The notes under the pieces: generated by a model | Database searches by the model: none | What the model was told of the DNA's origin: nothing | What the model saw: only the letters and a program-made list of their open reading frames with translations | In this document: positions 9,054 through 16,301 of the stretch, in pieces | Numbering within the stretch: the stretch's first letter is position 1 | Layout of the letters: each line of letters begins with the position of its first letter | Translations under genes and position numbers: made by a program | Assembly: GCF_000411975.1 (NCBI RefSeq) | Contig: NZ_ASXG01000156.1 | Span: 1 to 55,494, forward strand | DNA length: 55,494 bases | Direction of reading: 5' to 3' | Origin: Amycolatopsis orientalis DSM 43388 | Lineage (GTDB): Bacteria; Actinomycetota; Actinomycetes; Mycobacteriales; Pseudonocardiaceae

Positions 9054-11069
9054 TCACGCGGCCGCGGGCAGCGCCGCGACCCGGCCCATCGCCTCGGCAT
9101 AGCAGGCCTCGAACGAATCCAAAGTGGACTCCAGCGCGTGCCCGGCGATCAGCCTGCCGCTCGCCGCCCCCATCCGCGCTCTCGTCGCCGGGTCGGCGGC
9201 GAGCGCGTGCAGCCGCTGCGCCAGCTCCCCCACGTTGCCCGGCTCGAAAAGCCAGCCGTTGTATCCCGGACGGCACAGGTGCGGCAGCGCCATCGCGTCC
9301 GCCGCCACCACCGGCTTCCCCGCCGCCATCGCCTCCATCGTCGCGAGGCTCTGCAGCTCGGCGACGCCTGGCATGCAGAAGAGATCCGCGGCCGCGTAGG
9401 CGTCCAGCAAGTCCTCTTCGGACACGAACCCGCGGAACCGCACCCGGCCGGCGATCCCCAGCTCGTCGGCCAGCTTTTCCCAGGCGGCCCGGCAGGAACC
9501 GTCCCCGATGATCTCCGCGCGCAGCCCGGGCACGAGCGCGACCGCGCGCAACAGCTCGTCCACGCGCTTTTCTTCGTCGAGCCGTCCGACGAACAACACC
9601 GTCGGGTCGGCCGAGGTTCGCGACACCGCGCGCAGCCGATACCGGTCGATGTCGATGCCGCACGACACCGGGACCGCACGCTTCGGGAAACCGTTGTCGT
9701 GCAACAGTTCCACCGCGCGCGGCGTCGGCGCGGTGACCACCCGGGCCGTCGAGAACACCCGCGTCAGGTCGCGCCAGGCCCATCGCGAGGCCGCACCGCG
9801 CAGCCAACCCGGCACTCGCACGTGCCCGAACAGGTTCTCCGGCATGAAGTGATTCGTAGCCACGCCCGGGACGCCCATCGCGGCGGCGTGCTTGAGGACG
9901 TACCTTCCGACCACGAAATGCGCCTGGACGTGCACAAGGTCCGGCCGCAGCTCCTCCAGCAGCGCAGCGACGTCCTTGCCCACCTCCCAGGGCAGGCCGA
10001 TCCGGAAGGTGCGGTGGAACGGCGTGCGGTGCGACCGGACGCGGTGCACCACGACGCCGCCGTCTCTTTCGGTGCGCGCCGGGCCTTCCGGGTCGACGCT
10101 GATCACGTGGACTTCGTGGCCGCGGCCGGCGAGCCCGACGGACAGCCGGTGCGCGAACTGCGCCGCGCCGTTGACGTCCGGCGGATAAGTCTCGGCGGCG
10201 ACCACTATGCGCAATGCCCGGTCGTCGTTCACAGGATGCTCCGATCTGGTGGAAGAAACAGAAGAAGAACTGCCGCGGCTCAGCACCGCGACGCCGCCGA
10301 CCGCCAGCACCGCCGCGGTCAGCGCGACCGCGGTCGCCGTGGCGTCGAGGCGGGTGGCCTCCCCCAGCACCCCGGCGCCGAGACCCACTGCGACCAGCGG
10401 ATCCACGACGGTCAGGCAAGCGACCGCCAGATGCGGCGGACCGCATCGATAGGACAGCTGCACGAGCCAGCCGCCGGCCAGCAGCGCCGCCCCCATCGCG
10501 GCGACGGACACCGCGGTGCCGAAGTCGACGGTCCCCTCGCGGACTTCGAGGGAAATCGCTCGCATCAACACCGAAACGAAGCCGTAGGCAGCGCCGCCGG
10601 CCGCGCCGAAACACAGTCCGCGTACCGACGGACGCGAAGCGAGCGCGCCGGTCAGCGTCAGCAGCGCCACGACCCCCAGCACCAGCAAGGCCGCCCGCGT
10701 TTGCGCGTCGGCGCCGACCTCGGTGCTCGTGGTGCTGCCCGCGGCGACGGTCACGAACGTCCCGACGCCGAGCATGGTGACCGCGACCGCGGGCAGATCC
10801 CGCCGCCGCCGGTCGAGGATCGCGGTGATCGCCACGGCGACGACCCCCACCGGCTGCACGACGGTCAGCGGCGCCATCCCCAGCGCGACCGCGTGCACCG
10901 CTGCTCCGCCGCCGAGCAGAGCCAGGCCGCCGAGCCAGCGGCGCGCCCGGATCAGTTCCCCGATCCGCGGCCGGCCGGACGCCCCGGCGACGACGCCATG
11001 CTGCAGAAGTGCGCCGGCGGAAAAGAAAAACGCGCCGAGCCCGGCCAGCGCGATGGCGAGAATCGTCAT
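9054..11069 (-). CDS. Fusion of a DMT-type membrane domain and a GT4 glycosyltransferase
   Basis: One uninterrupted 671-codon frame. Residues 1 to about 265 are hydrophobic with eight to ten helices and read as a DMT/EamA-like transporter (MTILAIALAGLGAFFFSAG at the start, then PLTVVQPVGVVAVAIT). Residues from about 280 form a GT-B glycosyltransferase of family GT4: a DVNGAAQFAHRLSVGLAGRGHE donor-fold entry, CGIDIDRYR, VLFVGRLDEEKR, and the acidic EAMAAGKPVV motif. GT4 enzymes retain configuration and commonly use GDP-mannose or UDP-sugars. No stop codon separates the parts, but a GTG at 10232 with GGAG six bases upstream could start the glycosyltransferase (392 aa) independently. Its start overlaps the upstream gene's stop as ATGA. 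Confidence 0.8.
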   Translation of the reverse strand: MTILAIALAGLGAFFFSAGALLQHGVVAGASGRPRIGELIRARRWLGGLALLGGGAAVHAVALGMAPLTVVQPVGVVAVAITAILDRRRRDLPAVAVTMLGVGTFVTVAAGSTTSTEVGADAQTRAALLVLGVVALLTLTGALASRPSVRGLCFGAAGGAAYGFVSVLMRAISLEVREGTVDFGTAVSVAAMGAALLAGGWLVQLSYRCGPPHLAVACLTVVDPLVAVGLGAGVLGEATRLDATATAVALTAAVLAVGGVAVLSRGSSSSVSSTRSEHPVNDDRALRIVVAAETYPPDVNGAAQFAHRLSVGLAGRGHEVHVISVDPEGPARTERDGGVVVHRVRSHRTPFHRTFRIGLPWEVGKDVAALLEELRPDLVHVQAHFVVGRYVLKHAAAMGVPGVATNHFMPENLFGHVRVPGWLRGAASRWAWRDLTRVFSTARVVTAPTPRAVELLHDNGFPKRAVPVSCGIDIDRYRLRAVSRTSADPTVLFVGRLDEEKRVDELLRAVALVPGLRAEIIGDGSCRAAWEKLADELGIAGRVRFRGFVSEEDLLDAYAAADLFCMPGVAELQSLATMEAMAAGKPVVAADAMALPHLCRPGYNGWLFEPGNVGELAQRLHALAADPATRARMGAASGRLIAGHALESTLDSFEACYAEAMGRVAALPAAA
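10230..10242 (-). other. Candidate internal translation start of the glycosyltransferase domain
   Basis: On the minus strand GGAG (complement of 10239-10242) is followed after 6 nt by GTG (10232-10230) opening VNDDRALRIVVAAE, a normal GT4 beginning. It sits exactly at the junction of the membrane and glycosyltransferase parts. The locus may therefore make both a long fusion and a soluble enzyme. Confidence 0.5.
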
Positions 11070-11695
11070 GCAACCGCCTCGGACCGGGCCATCGCGGCGA
11101 CCGCGAAAAGCTGTGCGTAAAGCAGGGCGTACAGCACGCGCTCGAACAACCCCAGGAACTCCGGCACGGACTGCTCCAGCAAGGGCGCGTGGGCCAGCAA
11201 AAAGGCGAGCGAAGCGGCACCGGAGGCCAGCGAAAGCCAGCGCACCGCCATCGCTTCCGGCCGGCGGCGAGCCAGCAACCATCCCGCCAGCGGCAGGCAC
11301 ACGAACATCGCCGCGCCGGCATATCGGTGCACCGCACCGGAAACCGACGTCTCCGCGCCGGTCGGATCGGTCGGGAAGAACGTGGCGACGACCAATCCGG
11401 CCGCCCACAACGCGATCAGCACCGACTCCGGGCTGCGTTTCGGCAGCCCCTGCTTGAGCAAGGCGTGCCGGACCAGCAGCGACGCGCCCGCCAGCCCGAG
11501 CGAAGCCGCCGCGAGCAGCACCGCCCCGCCGGGCGGGAAGACGTAATCGCTGATGACGTCGCGGACCGGGTCGACCGTACCCGCCACCACGTGCAGCAGG
11601 AGAATCGGCACCAGCGAAAACGCCAGCGCCCCAGCGGCGATCGCGGGCGAGGCCGCCCCGGCTTTCCGCGTAATGAGGGTCACATCGCTCAGCAT
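11066..11695 (-). CDS. DUF998-like small polytopic membrane protein
   Basis: A 209-residue protein with about six membrane helices. The stretch DPVRDVISDYVFPPGG in the first loop and FFPTDPTG in the middle match the 'RDxISDYG...FPTDP' pattern of DUF998 proteins. The function of that family is unknown. The start at ATG 11695 gives a compact protein with a short cytoplasmic lead. Its TGA overlaps the start of the downstream transporter-glycosyltransferase (ATGA), so the two are translationally coupled and probably act in one envelope-related process. Confidence 0.7.
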   Translation of the reverse strand: MLSDVTLITRKAGAASPAIAAGALAFSLVPILLLHVVAGTVDPVRDVISDYVFPPGGAVLLAAASLGLAGASLLVRHALLKQGLPKRSPESVLIALWAAGLVVATFFPTDPTGAETSVSGAVHRYAGAAMFVCLPLAGWLLARRRPEAMAVRWLSLASGAASLAFLLAHAPLLEQSVPEFLGLFERVLYALLYAQLFAVAAMARSEAVA

Positions 11696-12089
11696 GCTGG
11701 CGGCGGCGCCGGGCCGGCATCGGGGAACACCCTGAGATGCACCCCGGGAATCCGGGGCCGGACCTGGGGTTCTTCCCGGCCGGAGCGGACCGGACGCGCG
11801 CCTCCGGTTCGCCGTCGGCGAGGCCGGGCGGAATGCCGCAAGACGAGCTGAATAGGACGTTATACACGGGGCGGCGCGGGCGGATCTTACTGTCCTTTGT
11901 GGACTTCGCGGGTCCCTCACCCGGGTGGATGTCAATCCGGGCGGAGCGGGCCGCGAGCCGCCGCCCTCGCCCTGCTGACGGGGCGAAACCGCACAGTGGC
12001 TCGGCGCGTTCGCCCGGCGCGCCCCGGTTGCCGCGGTCTTGGCCCCGTGTTCAGATCCCCGCGAACCCAGCCGAAGGAGCGCAATTTCC
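11696..12089. other. 394-bp divergent intergenic region without a gene
   Basis: The region separates the minus-strand DUF998-like gene from the plus-strand lipoprotein, so it should hold both promoters. I see a small hairpin, CCCCGG-GAAT-CCGGGG at 11742-11757, and a locally AT-richer patch near 11845-11870 that contains TATAAC on the minus strand. No convincing -35/-10 pair or regulator palindrome stands out. Open frames crossing it lack family similarity or a ribosome site. Confidence 0.4.
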
Positions 12090-12671
12090 ATGCAGAGGGC
12101 ACTCGTCAAGGCGGTCGTCGGGGCCGCAGCCGTCATCGCGCTGGTCAGCGCGTGCGGGTCGGGCGGATCGAACGACTCGTCCGGATCCGGAGCGTCCGGG
12201 CAGAACACCGCCCAGTCCAGCGGAGCCGCACAGCCCAGCGGAGCGAACCAGTCCGGCGACGCCGGGCAGAACGGCGCGTCGGGGCAGAACGGCGCGTCCG
12301 GCCAGAACGGAGCCCCCGGGCAGGGCGGCCCGGCCGCGCAGGCGGTCACCGCCGCGATCCAGCAGGCCTCGCAGTCGTCGCCGATCAAGTTCGAGCCGGA
12401 GAAGGCGGAACTGACCGGCCAGGCCAAGGAAGGCCTCGCCGCGATCGCGAAAGCCATGCAGGGCAACGATGTCAAGCTGAAGGTCGAGACCCACGCCGGC
12501 TACCCGGACGCGGAGAAGGCGAAGAAGCTGTCCGAGGAGCGGGCGCAGGCGATCGCGAGCGCGCTCGAGGCCGACGGCGTGGCGAAGGACCGGATCCAGA
12601 GCGAGCCGACCGGAAGCGAGAAGGCGCAGGGCGACCAGGCGTTGGACACGCAGCTCAGCGTCGCTTCGTGA
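12090..12671 (+). CDS. Lipoprotein with a low-complexity linker and an OmpA-like C-terminal domain
   Basis: A 193-residue exported protein. The signal peptide ends in the lipobox VSAC (Cys22). Residues about 23-85 are a Ser/Gly/Gln/Asn linker that includes three tandem GQNGAS-type hexapeptides. Residues about 95-193 resemble an OmpA C-terminal fold: an F-x-P-E-K-A-x-L opening, a KLKVETHAG strand, and AKKLSEERAQAIASAL, which matches the 'N-x-x-L-S-x-x-R-A' helix. The Asp that binds diaminopimelate in classical OmpA (GHTD) is not obvious, so peptidoglycan binding is uncertain. ATG 12090 has GAAGGAGC upstream. The stop overlaps the next gene (GTGA). Confidence 0.7.
   Translation: MQRALVKAVVGAAAVIALVSACGSGGSNDSSGSGASGQNTAQSSGAAQPSGANQSGDAGQNGASGQNGASGQNGAPGQGGPAAQAVTAAIQQASQSSPIKFEPEKAELTGQAKEGLAAIAKAMQGNDVKLKVETHAGYPDAEKAKKLSEERAQAIASALEADGVAKDRIQSEPTGSEKAQGDQALDTQLSVAS
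12264..12317 (+). repeat. Three tandem 18-bp repeats inside the lipoprotein linker
   Basis: Units GGGCAGAACGGCGCGTCG, GGGCAGAACGGCGCGTCC and a third variant with four changes encode successive GQNGAS/GQNGAP hexapeptides. Such coding minisatellites change copy number easily and here set the length of the spacer between the lipid anchor and the folded domain. Confidence 0.8.
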
Positions 12672-13840
12672 CCCGAGCCCCGTCCCCCCGCCGGCATTAC
12701 CTGGTCGGGCCGAGCGGCTACCCGAACTTCGGCGACGAACTGATCGCCGCGGCTTGGCTTCGCCGCTTGGCCCGCACCGAACCGGACGCCGAGGTCTGGC
12801 TCGACACGCATTCGCCGGGTCCGGCCCAGCATTTGTTCGGCGACCTCCATCCGCGTTTGCGCTGCACCGACACGTTGTGGCGGTTGTGCGGCGAAGCGCC
12901 GTCGGACGATCCGTGGGAAGTCGCGTCCTGGGTGCAATCCGCGGTGCACGATCCCGGCCGGGCACCGCGCTGGGACGCGGGGATCGAACTGCTCGGCAGG
13001 CTCGACGTCGTGCATGTGATCGGCGGCGGCTACGTCAACGCGCTGTGGCCCCGGCACCTGGGACTGGTGGCCGGGGCCGCGGCGGCCGCGCAGCGTTCCG
13101 GAGCCCGTTCGGCAATGACCGGACAGGGCTTCGTCCCGTTCCCGCCCGGTGCGGCCGGGCTGTTGCGCGCGCTCGCCGAGCGGTTCGACGTCGTCGACGT
13201 GCGCGACGATCCGTCCGCCGAACTCCTGCACGGCGTCGCGGGCGTCGAGCGGTCCTGCGACGACGTCTTCCTGGACCCGCGCCCGCCGACGACGCCCACG
13301 TCGCGCGAGTTCGTCCTGTGTGTCCAGTCGGACGTCGGCGCCGAGCCGCCGTCCGTGCTCGCCGCGCAGGTGCTCGACCTGGTGCGCGCGTGGCGGCTGC
13401 CGCCGGGAGAACTCGCTGTGGTGGAAGGAATTCCTCGCGTCGACCGCGAAGTTTTCGCGTTGCTGGAGCACGAGCTCCCCGGCGCGGAATTCCATCCGTT
13501 CCGCGACGTGTGGCACCGCGGCCTTCCGGTCGCGCCCGGGCAGACGTGGATCTCCAGCCGCTTCCACCTGCACCTGGTCGCCGCGGCGGCGGGCGCGACG
13601 GGCGTGGCGATCGACGTTTCGCCGGAGTACTACACCACGAAGCACCGGAGCCTGATCGAACTCGGTTCCGGATGGACGCTCGTGGCCGCCGGCACCGAGA
13701 AACCGCCGGAACGCCCTTCCGGCAACGGTTTTCCCGCGCACGTCCTGCATCATTGCGCGAACCTGAAGCGTGCGGTCGCCGAAGCCGTGTACGGACCGGA
13801 GCTGCCCAGGACCCGTACCCGGTGGCCGCGGCTCAGTTGA
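12668..13840 (+). CDS. Polysaccharide pyruvyl transferase family protein
   Basis: A 390-residue soluble protein beginning after a short basic lead with HYLVGPSGYPNFGDELI, the N-terminal signature of the polysaccharide pyruvyl transferase (CsaB/WcaK-like) superfamily. Later signs are HVIGGGYVN, GQGFVPFP, VDVRDDPSAELL and the C-terminal ISSRFHLHLVAAAAG motif, where the 'SRxHxxxxA' residues belong to the second Rossmann half. Members transfer pyruvate from phosphoenolpyruvate to sugars of wall or capsular polymers. The start is GTG 12668, overlapping the lipoprotein stop, so the pair is coupled. Its last 8 bp overlap the end of the convergent MHS transporter. The acceptor is unknown. Confidence 0.75.
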   Translation: MTRAPSPRRHYLVGPSGYPNFGDELIAAAWLRRLARTEPDAEVWLDTHSPGPAQHLFGDLHPRLRCTDTLWRLCGEAPSDDPWEVASWVQSAVHDPGRAPRWDAGIELLGRLDVVHVIGGGYVNALWPRHLGLVAGAAAAAQRSGARSAMTGQGFVPFPPGAAGLLRALAERFDVVDVRDDPSAELLHGVAGVERSCDDVFLDPRPPTTPTSREFVLCVQSDVGAEPPSVLAAQVLDLVRAWRLPPGELAVVEGIPRVDREVFALLEHELPGAEFHPFRDVWHRGLPVAPGQTWISSRFHLHLVAAAAGATGVAIDVSPEYYTTKHRSLIELGSGWTLVAAGTEKPPERPSGNGFPAHVLHHCANLKRAVAEAVYGPELPRTRTRWPRLS

Positions 13841-15149
13841 GCGCGTCGCGGCTCTGGTCGGCGAGCGCGCCGAGCCCGATGCACAACGCACCGGCGAGGA
13901 ACAGCAGCGAAACGCCCCAGGTCGCGTGCGTCGCGGACGCTTCGACGATCGCCAGCGCGGCCAGCGGCGCGAGCCCGCCGGACACCGCTCCCCCGACCTC
14001 GCGCCCGGTGCCGAGGCCGGTGGAGCGGACTTCGGCCGGGAACTGCTTGGCCAGGAACGCCCCTTGCGCCGAAAGCATCGCCGGGACCACGATCCCGGTC
14101 GCGAACACCAGGCCGAGCCAGATGTACCAGCTGACGCCGGTGTCGAGCAGCCAGAAGAACGGGAACGCCAGCAGCCCGGTGGCGACCGCGCCGGCGACCG
14201 CGACCTTCTTCGCGCCGATCCGGTCGCTGATCCACCCGGCGACCGGCACCGTCACGATCGCCGTCCCGCTCGCGATGCTGATGCCCAGCGCGCCGATGTT
14301 CGCCGGCACTCCGCGGAAATTCGTCAGGTAGGCCAGCGAGAACGTCTTGAACACGTAGCTGACGCCGTTGTAGCCGATGGTGATCACCATGACCACGGCC
14401 AGCGCGCGCCAGTCGCTGCGGAACAGCTTCACCAGCGGCCGGTTAGCCCATCCGCGCGGCCGGTTTTTCTTGCTGCGCACCAGGTTCTCGAACTCCGGGG
14501 TTTCCGGCACCCGGCGGCGCACCCACAGCCCGACGCCGACGAGCAGGAAGCTGGCCAGGAACGGGCTCCGCCAGCCGAAGCCGTGCAGGAACTCTTTGTC
14601 CATAGTGGTCAGTCCGGCGACGGCGAGCGAGGAGACGAGCAGCCCGACGTTCACGCCGAGCGCGGGCCACGAACCCTGGCGGCCGCGTTTGCGCGGGTCG
14701 GCGTGCTCGTAGGCGACCGCGATCGCCCCGCCGAACTCCGCGCCCGCGCCGAGTCCCTGCAGCAACCGCAGCACGACGAGCAGCACCGGCGCGGCCAGCC
14801 CGGCGCTGGCGTAACTGGGCAGCAAGCCGATCCCCGCCGAGGAGACGCCCATCAGCACGAACGTCCACGACAGCACCTTTTTCCGGCCGATCCGGTCGCC
14901 GAGCGCGCCGAACACGATGCCGCCGATCGGCCGGGCCAGGAAGCCGACCGCGAAGGTCGCGACCGAGGCCATCGTCGCGGCGGCGTCGTTGCCGGGCGGG
15001 AAGAACACGTGGCCGAACACCAGCGCGGCCATCGACGCGTAGAGGTAGAAGTCGAACCATTCGAGCGCGGAGCCGGCGACCACCGCGATCCCGACTCCGC
15101 GCGGGGCTTTCCGGGTGGTTCCGACGTTGTCGTCCACAACACTGGGCAT
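13833..15149 (-). CDS. MHS-family MFS transporter (metabolite:H+ symporter)
   Basis: A 438-residue, 12-helix importer. SALEWFDFYLYASMAALVF in helix 1 and the loop motif GDRIGRKKVL are hallmarks of the metabolite:H+ symporter family (shikimate, alpha-ketoglutarate and proline/betaine carriers). Members import small organic acids or zwitterions with protons. It lies on the same strand downstream of the IclR gene, and its upstream region carries a motif that recurs in front of the acyl-CoA dehydrogenase gene, so it probably brings in the substrate of that pathway. The substrate itself cannot be deduced. Confidence 0.85.
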   Translation of the reverse strand: MPSVVDDNVGTTRKAPRGVGIAVVAGSALEWFDFYLYASMAALVFGHVFFPPGNDAAATMASVATFAVGFLARPIGGIVFGALGDRIGRKKVLSWTFVLMGVSSAGIGLLPSYASAGLAAPVLLVVLRLLQGLGAGAEFGGAIAVAYEHADPRKRGRQGSWPALGVNVGLLVSSLAVAGLTTMDKEFLHGFGWRSPFLASFLLVGVGLWVRRRVPETPEFENLVRSKKNRPRGWANRPLVKLFRSDWRALAVVMVITIGYNGVSYVFKTFSLAYLTNFRGVPANIGALGISIASGTAIVTVPVAGWISDRIGAKKVAVAGAVATGLLAFPFFWLLDTGVSWYIWLGLVFATGIVVPAMLSAQGAFLAKQFPAEVRSTGLGTGREVGGAVSGGLAPLAALAIVEASATHATWGVSLLFLAGALCIGLGALADQSRDALN

Positions 15150-15209
15150 GGTCCTGCTCTCCGGAACTGGGGCACGGGCGAGCGGAAGCCAGCCTGCGCG
15201 CGCCGTTGC

Positions 15210-15248
15210 GTGCGTATTTAGGAACGATCGATGCGTATATCCGGATGC
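15210..15248. promoter_or_regulatory. Operator-like motifs upstream of the MHS transporter
   Basis: TGCGTATTTAGGAACG (15211-15226) and GCGTATATCCGGATGC (15233-15248) lie 60-100 bp before the transporter start. The first matches the minus-strand reading of the palindrome at 16250-16283 (TGCGTATATGAGAACG) at all but three positions. A shared site for the IclR regulator encoded between them is the simplest reading. Confidence 0.45.
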
Positions 15249-15294
15249 TAGGAGACCGCGAACACACCGGTCAAGAGGCTCGGGGAATTCGGGC

Positions 15295-15392
15295 TCAGCC
15301 CTGATGCGCGACCGCGCCGCGCTCGGCCGGCACCGCCGCGAGACGGCCGATCTCCGGCAGGCGTTCGGAAATCCCGCGTCGCCGAACCCGCC
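15295..15392 (-). pseudogene. Remnant of a second IclR-type C-terminus
   Basis: On the minus strand this segment encodes ISERLPEIGRLAAVPAERG, then AVAHQG and a stop. The intact IclR gene next door ends ISERLPEIGDALAG...RWEATRQG. At DNA level, GCCGATCTCCGGCA and CGTTCGGAAATC are shared with 15483 onward, with a one-base difference in frame just upstream. There is no start, ribosome site or N-terminal domain, so it looks like the leftover of a duplicated or recombined regulator gene. Confidence 0.6.
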
Positions 15393-15419
15393 GAGAACAC
15401 GGCCCTCGGGAATGCGCGC

Positions 15420-16160
15420 TCAGCCCTGGCGCGTGGCTTCCCAGCGCTTCACGACCGCCGCCGTGACACCGGCGAGGGCGTCGCCGATCTCCGGCAACCG
15501 TTCGGAAATCCGCGTCGTCGGGCCCGCGACCGCGATCGCCGCGACGACCTCTCCGTCGACCAGGATCGGCCGCGCCGCCGCGCTGACGTCGGGCAGCGTT
15601 TCGCCGCGGTTGAGCGCGACGCCCTTGGCGCGGACGGTGTCGAGTTCCTCCATCGCGGCGCGCACGCGATCGTCGTCCGGCAGCACCGACTTCAGGTACG
15701 CCTCGCGGCGGCGAGCCGACCAGTACGCGAGGAAAATCTTGCCCGCGCTCGGCGGATACAACGGACGCCGGGTGCGCAGCGGCGCCGAGTAGCGGATCGG
15801 CTGCTCGGATTCGACCGCGTCCACGTAGATCAGCGAATCCCCGACCGCGGCGCCGAGCATCACCGTCTCGCCGAACCGGCGGCGCAGTTCCTCCAGGGCG
15901 GGCCGGGCCGCGGTCGCGATGCCGGGCAGGCCGCCGGTGAGCAGGTTCCCCAGCGCGGGACCGAGCCGATAGGCCCCGTCCGCCTCGATCAGGTAGCCGG
16001 TCGACACCAGTCCTTTGACCAGGCCGAACACCGAGGATTTCGGCGCGTCGAGGGCCACTGCCAGCTCGTGCAGCCGCATTCCGGGCTGCCGCGCCACACA
16101 CTCCAGGATGCTGGTGACGCGACCGACCGTCCGGTGCGCCTTGGCGGTCGATTCGGTCAC
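15420..16160 (-). CDS. IclR-family transcriptional regulator
   Basis: A 246-residue regulator. The N-terminal winged helix-turn-helix (about 10-75: GRVTSILECVARQPGMRLHE and APKSSVFGLVKGLVSTGYL) is followed by the IclR effector domain (about 80-240: LRRRFGETVMLGA, a PPSAGKIFLAY segment and ALNRGETLPDVSAAARPI). IclR proteins sense small aromatic or carboxylic metabolites and usually control adjacent catabolic genes. Here it sits between the MHS importer (same strand) and the divergent acyl-CoA dehydrogenase/CoA-transferase pair, and matching operator-like motifs lie at both promoters. A degraded copy of its C-terminus follows at 15295-15392. Confidence 0.9.
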   Translation of the reverse strand: MTESTAKAHRTVGRVTSILECVARQPGMRLHELAVALDAPKSSVFGLVKGLVSTGYLIEADGAYRLGPALGNLLTGGLPGIATAARPALEELRRRFGETVMLGAAVGDSLIYVDAVESEQPIRYSAPLRTRRPLYPPSAGKIFLAYWSARRREAYLKSVLPDDDRVRAAMEELDTVRAKGVALNRGETLPDVSAAARPILVDGEVVAAIAVAGPTTRISERLPEIGDALAGVTAAVVKRWEATRQG

Positions 16161-16249
16161 GGCGGCCTCCCCTGCGTTCGTAGATGCGAACCCTATCGCG
16201 GCGACCCCCGGGACGGCGCTTGACCCGAGCCGCGCGCCGCCTTACTTTG

Positions 16250-16283
16250 GACGCATATCCGAACATCGCGTTCTCATATACGC
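16250..16283. promoter_or_regulatory. Palindromic operator candidate upstream of the acyl-CoA dehydrogenase
   Basis: GACGCATATCCGAAC (16250-16264), a 5-nt spacer and GTTCTCATATACGC (16270-16283) form an imperfect inverted repeat, 11 of 14 paired positions. It lies just downstream of a weak promoter-like pair (TTGACC at 16220, TACTTT at 16243) and would cover the transcription start. The same half-site occurs before the MHS transporter. Confidence 0.5.
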
Positions 16284-16301
16284 ACAATGGAGAGCAGCAC
16301 C

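Noticed and set aside
9054..11867. Longer start of the transporter-glycosyltransferase gene upstream of 11069
   Set aside because: The extra codons lie antiparallel in frame to the DUF998-like gene on the same strand and lack a ribosome site; the ATG at 11069 overlaps the upstream stop in the usual ATGA manner.
11737..12414. A 225-codon plus-strand frame covering the gene-free region and the lipoprotein start
   Set aside because: Low-complexity Arg/Ser/Pro text, no ribosome site, and it overlaps a well-supported lipoprotein gene in another frame.
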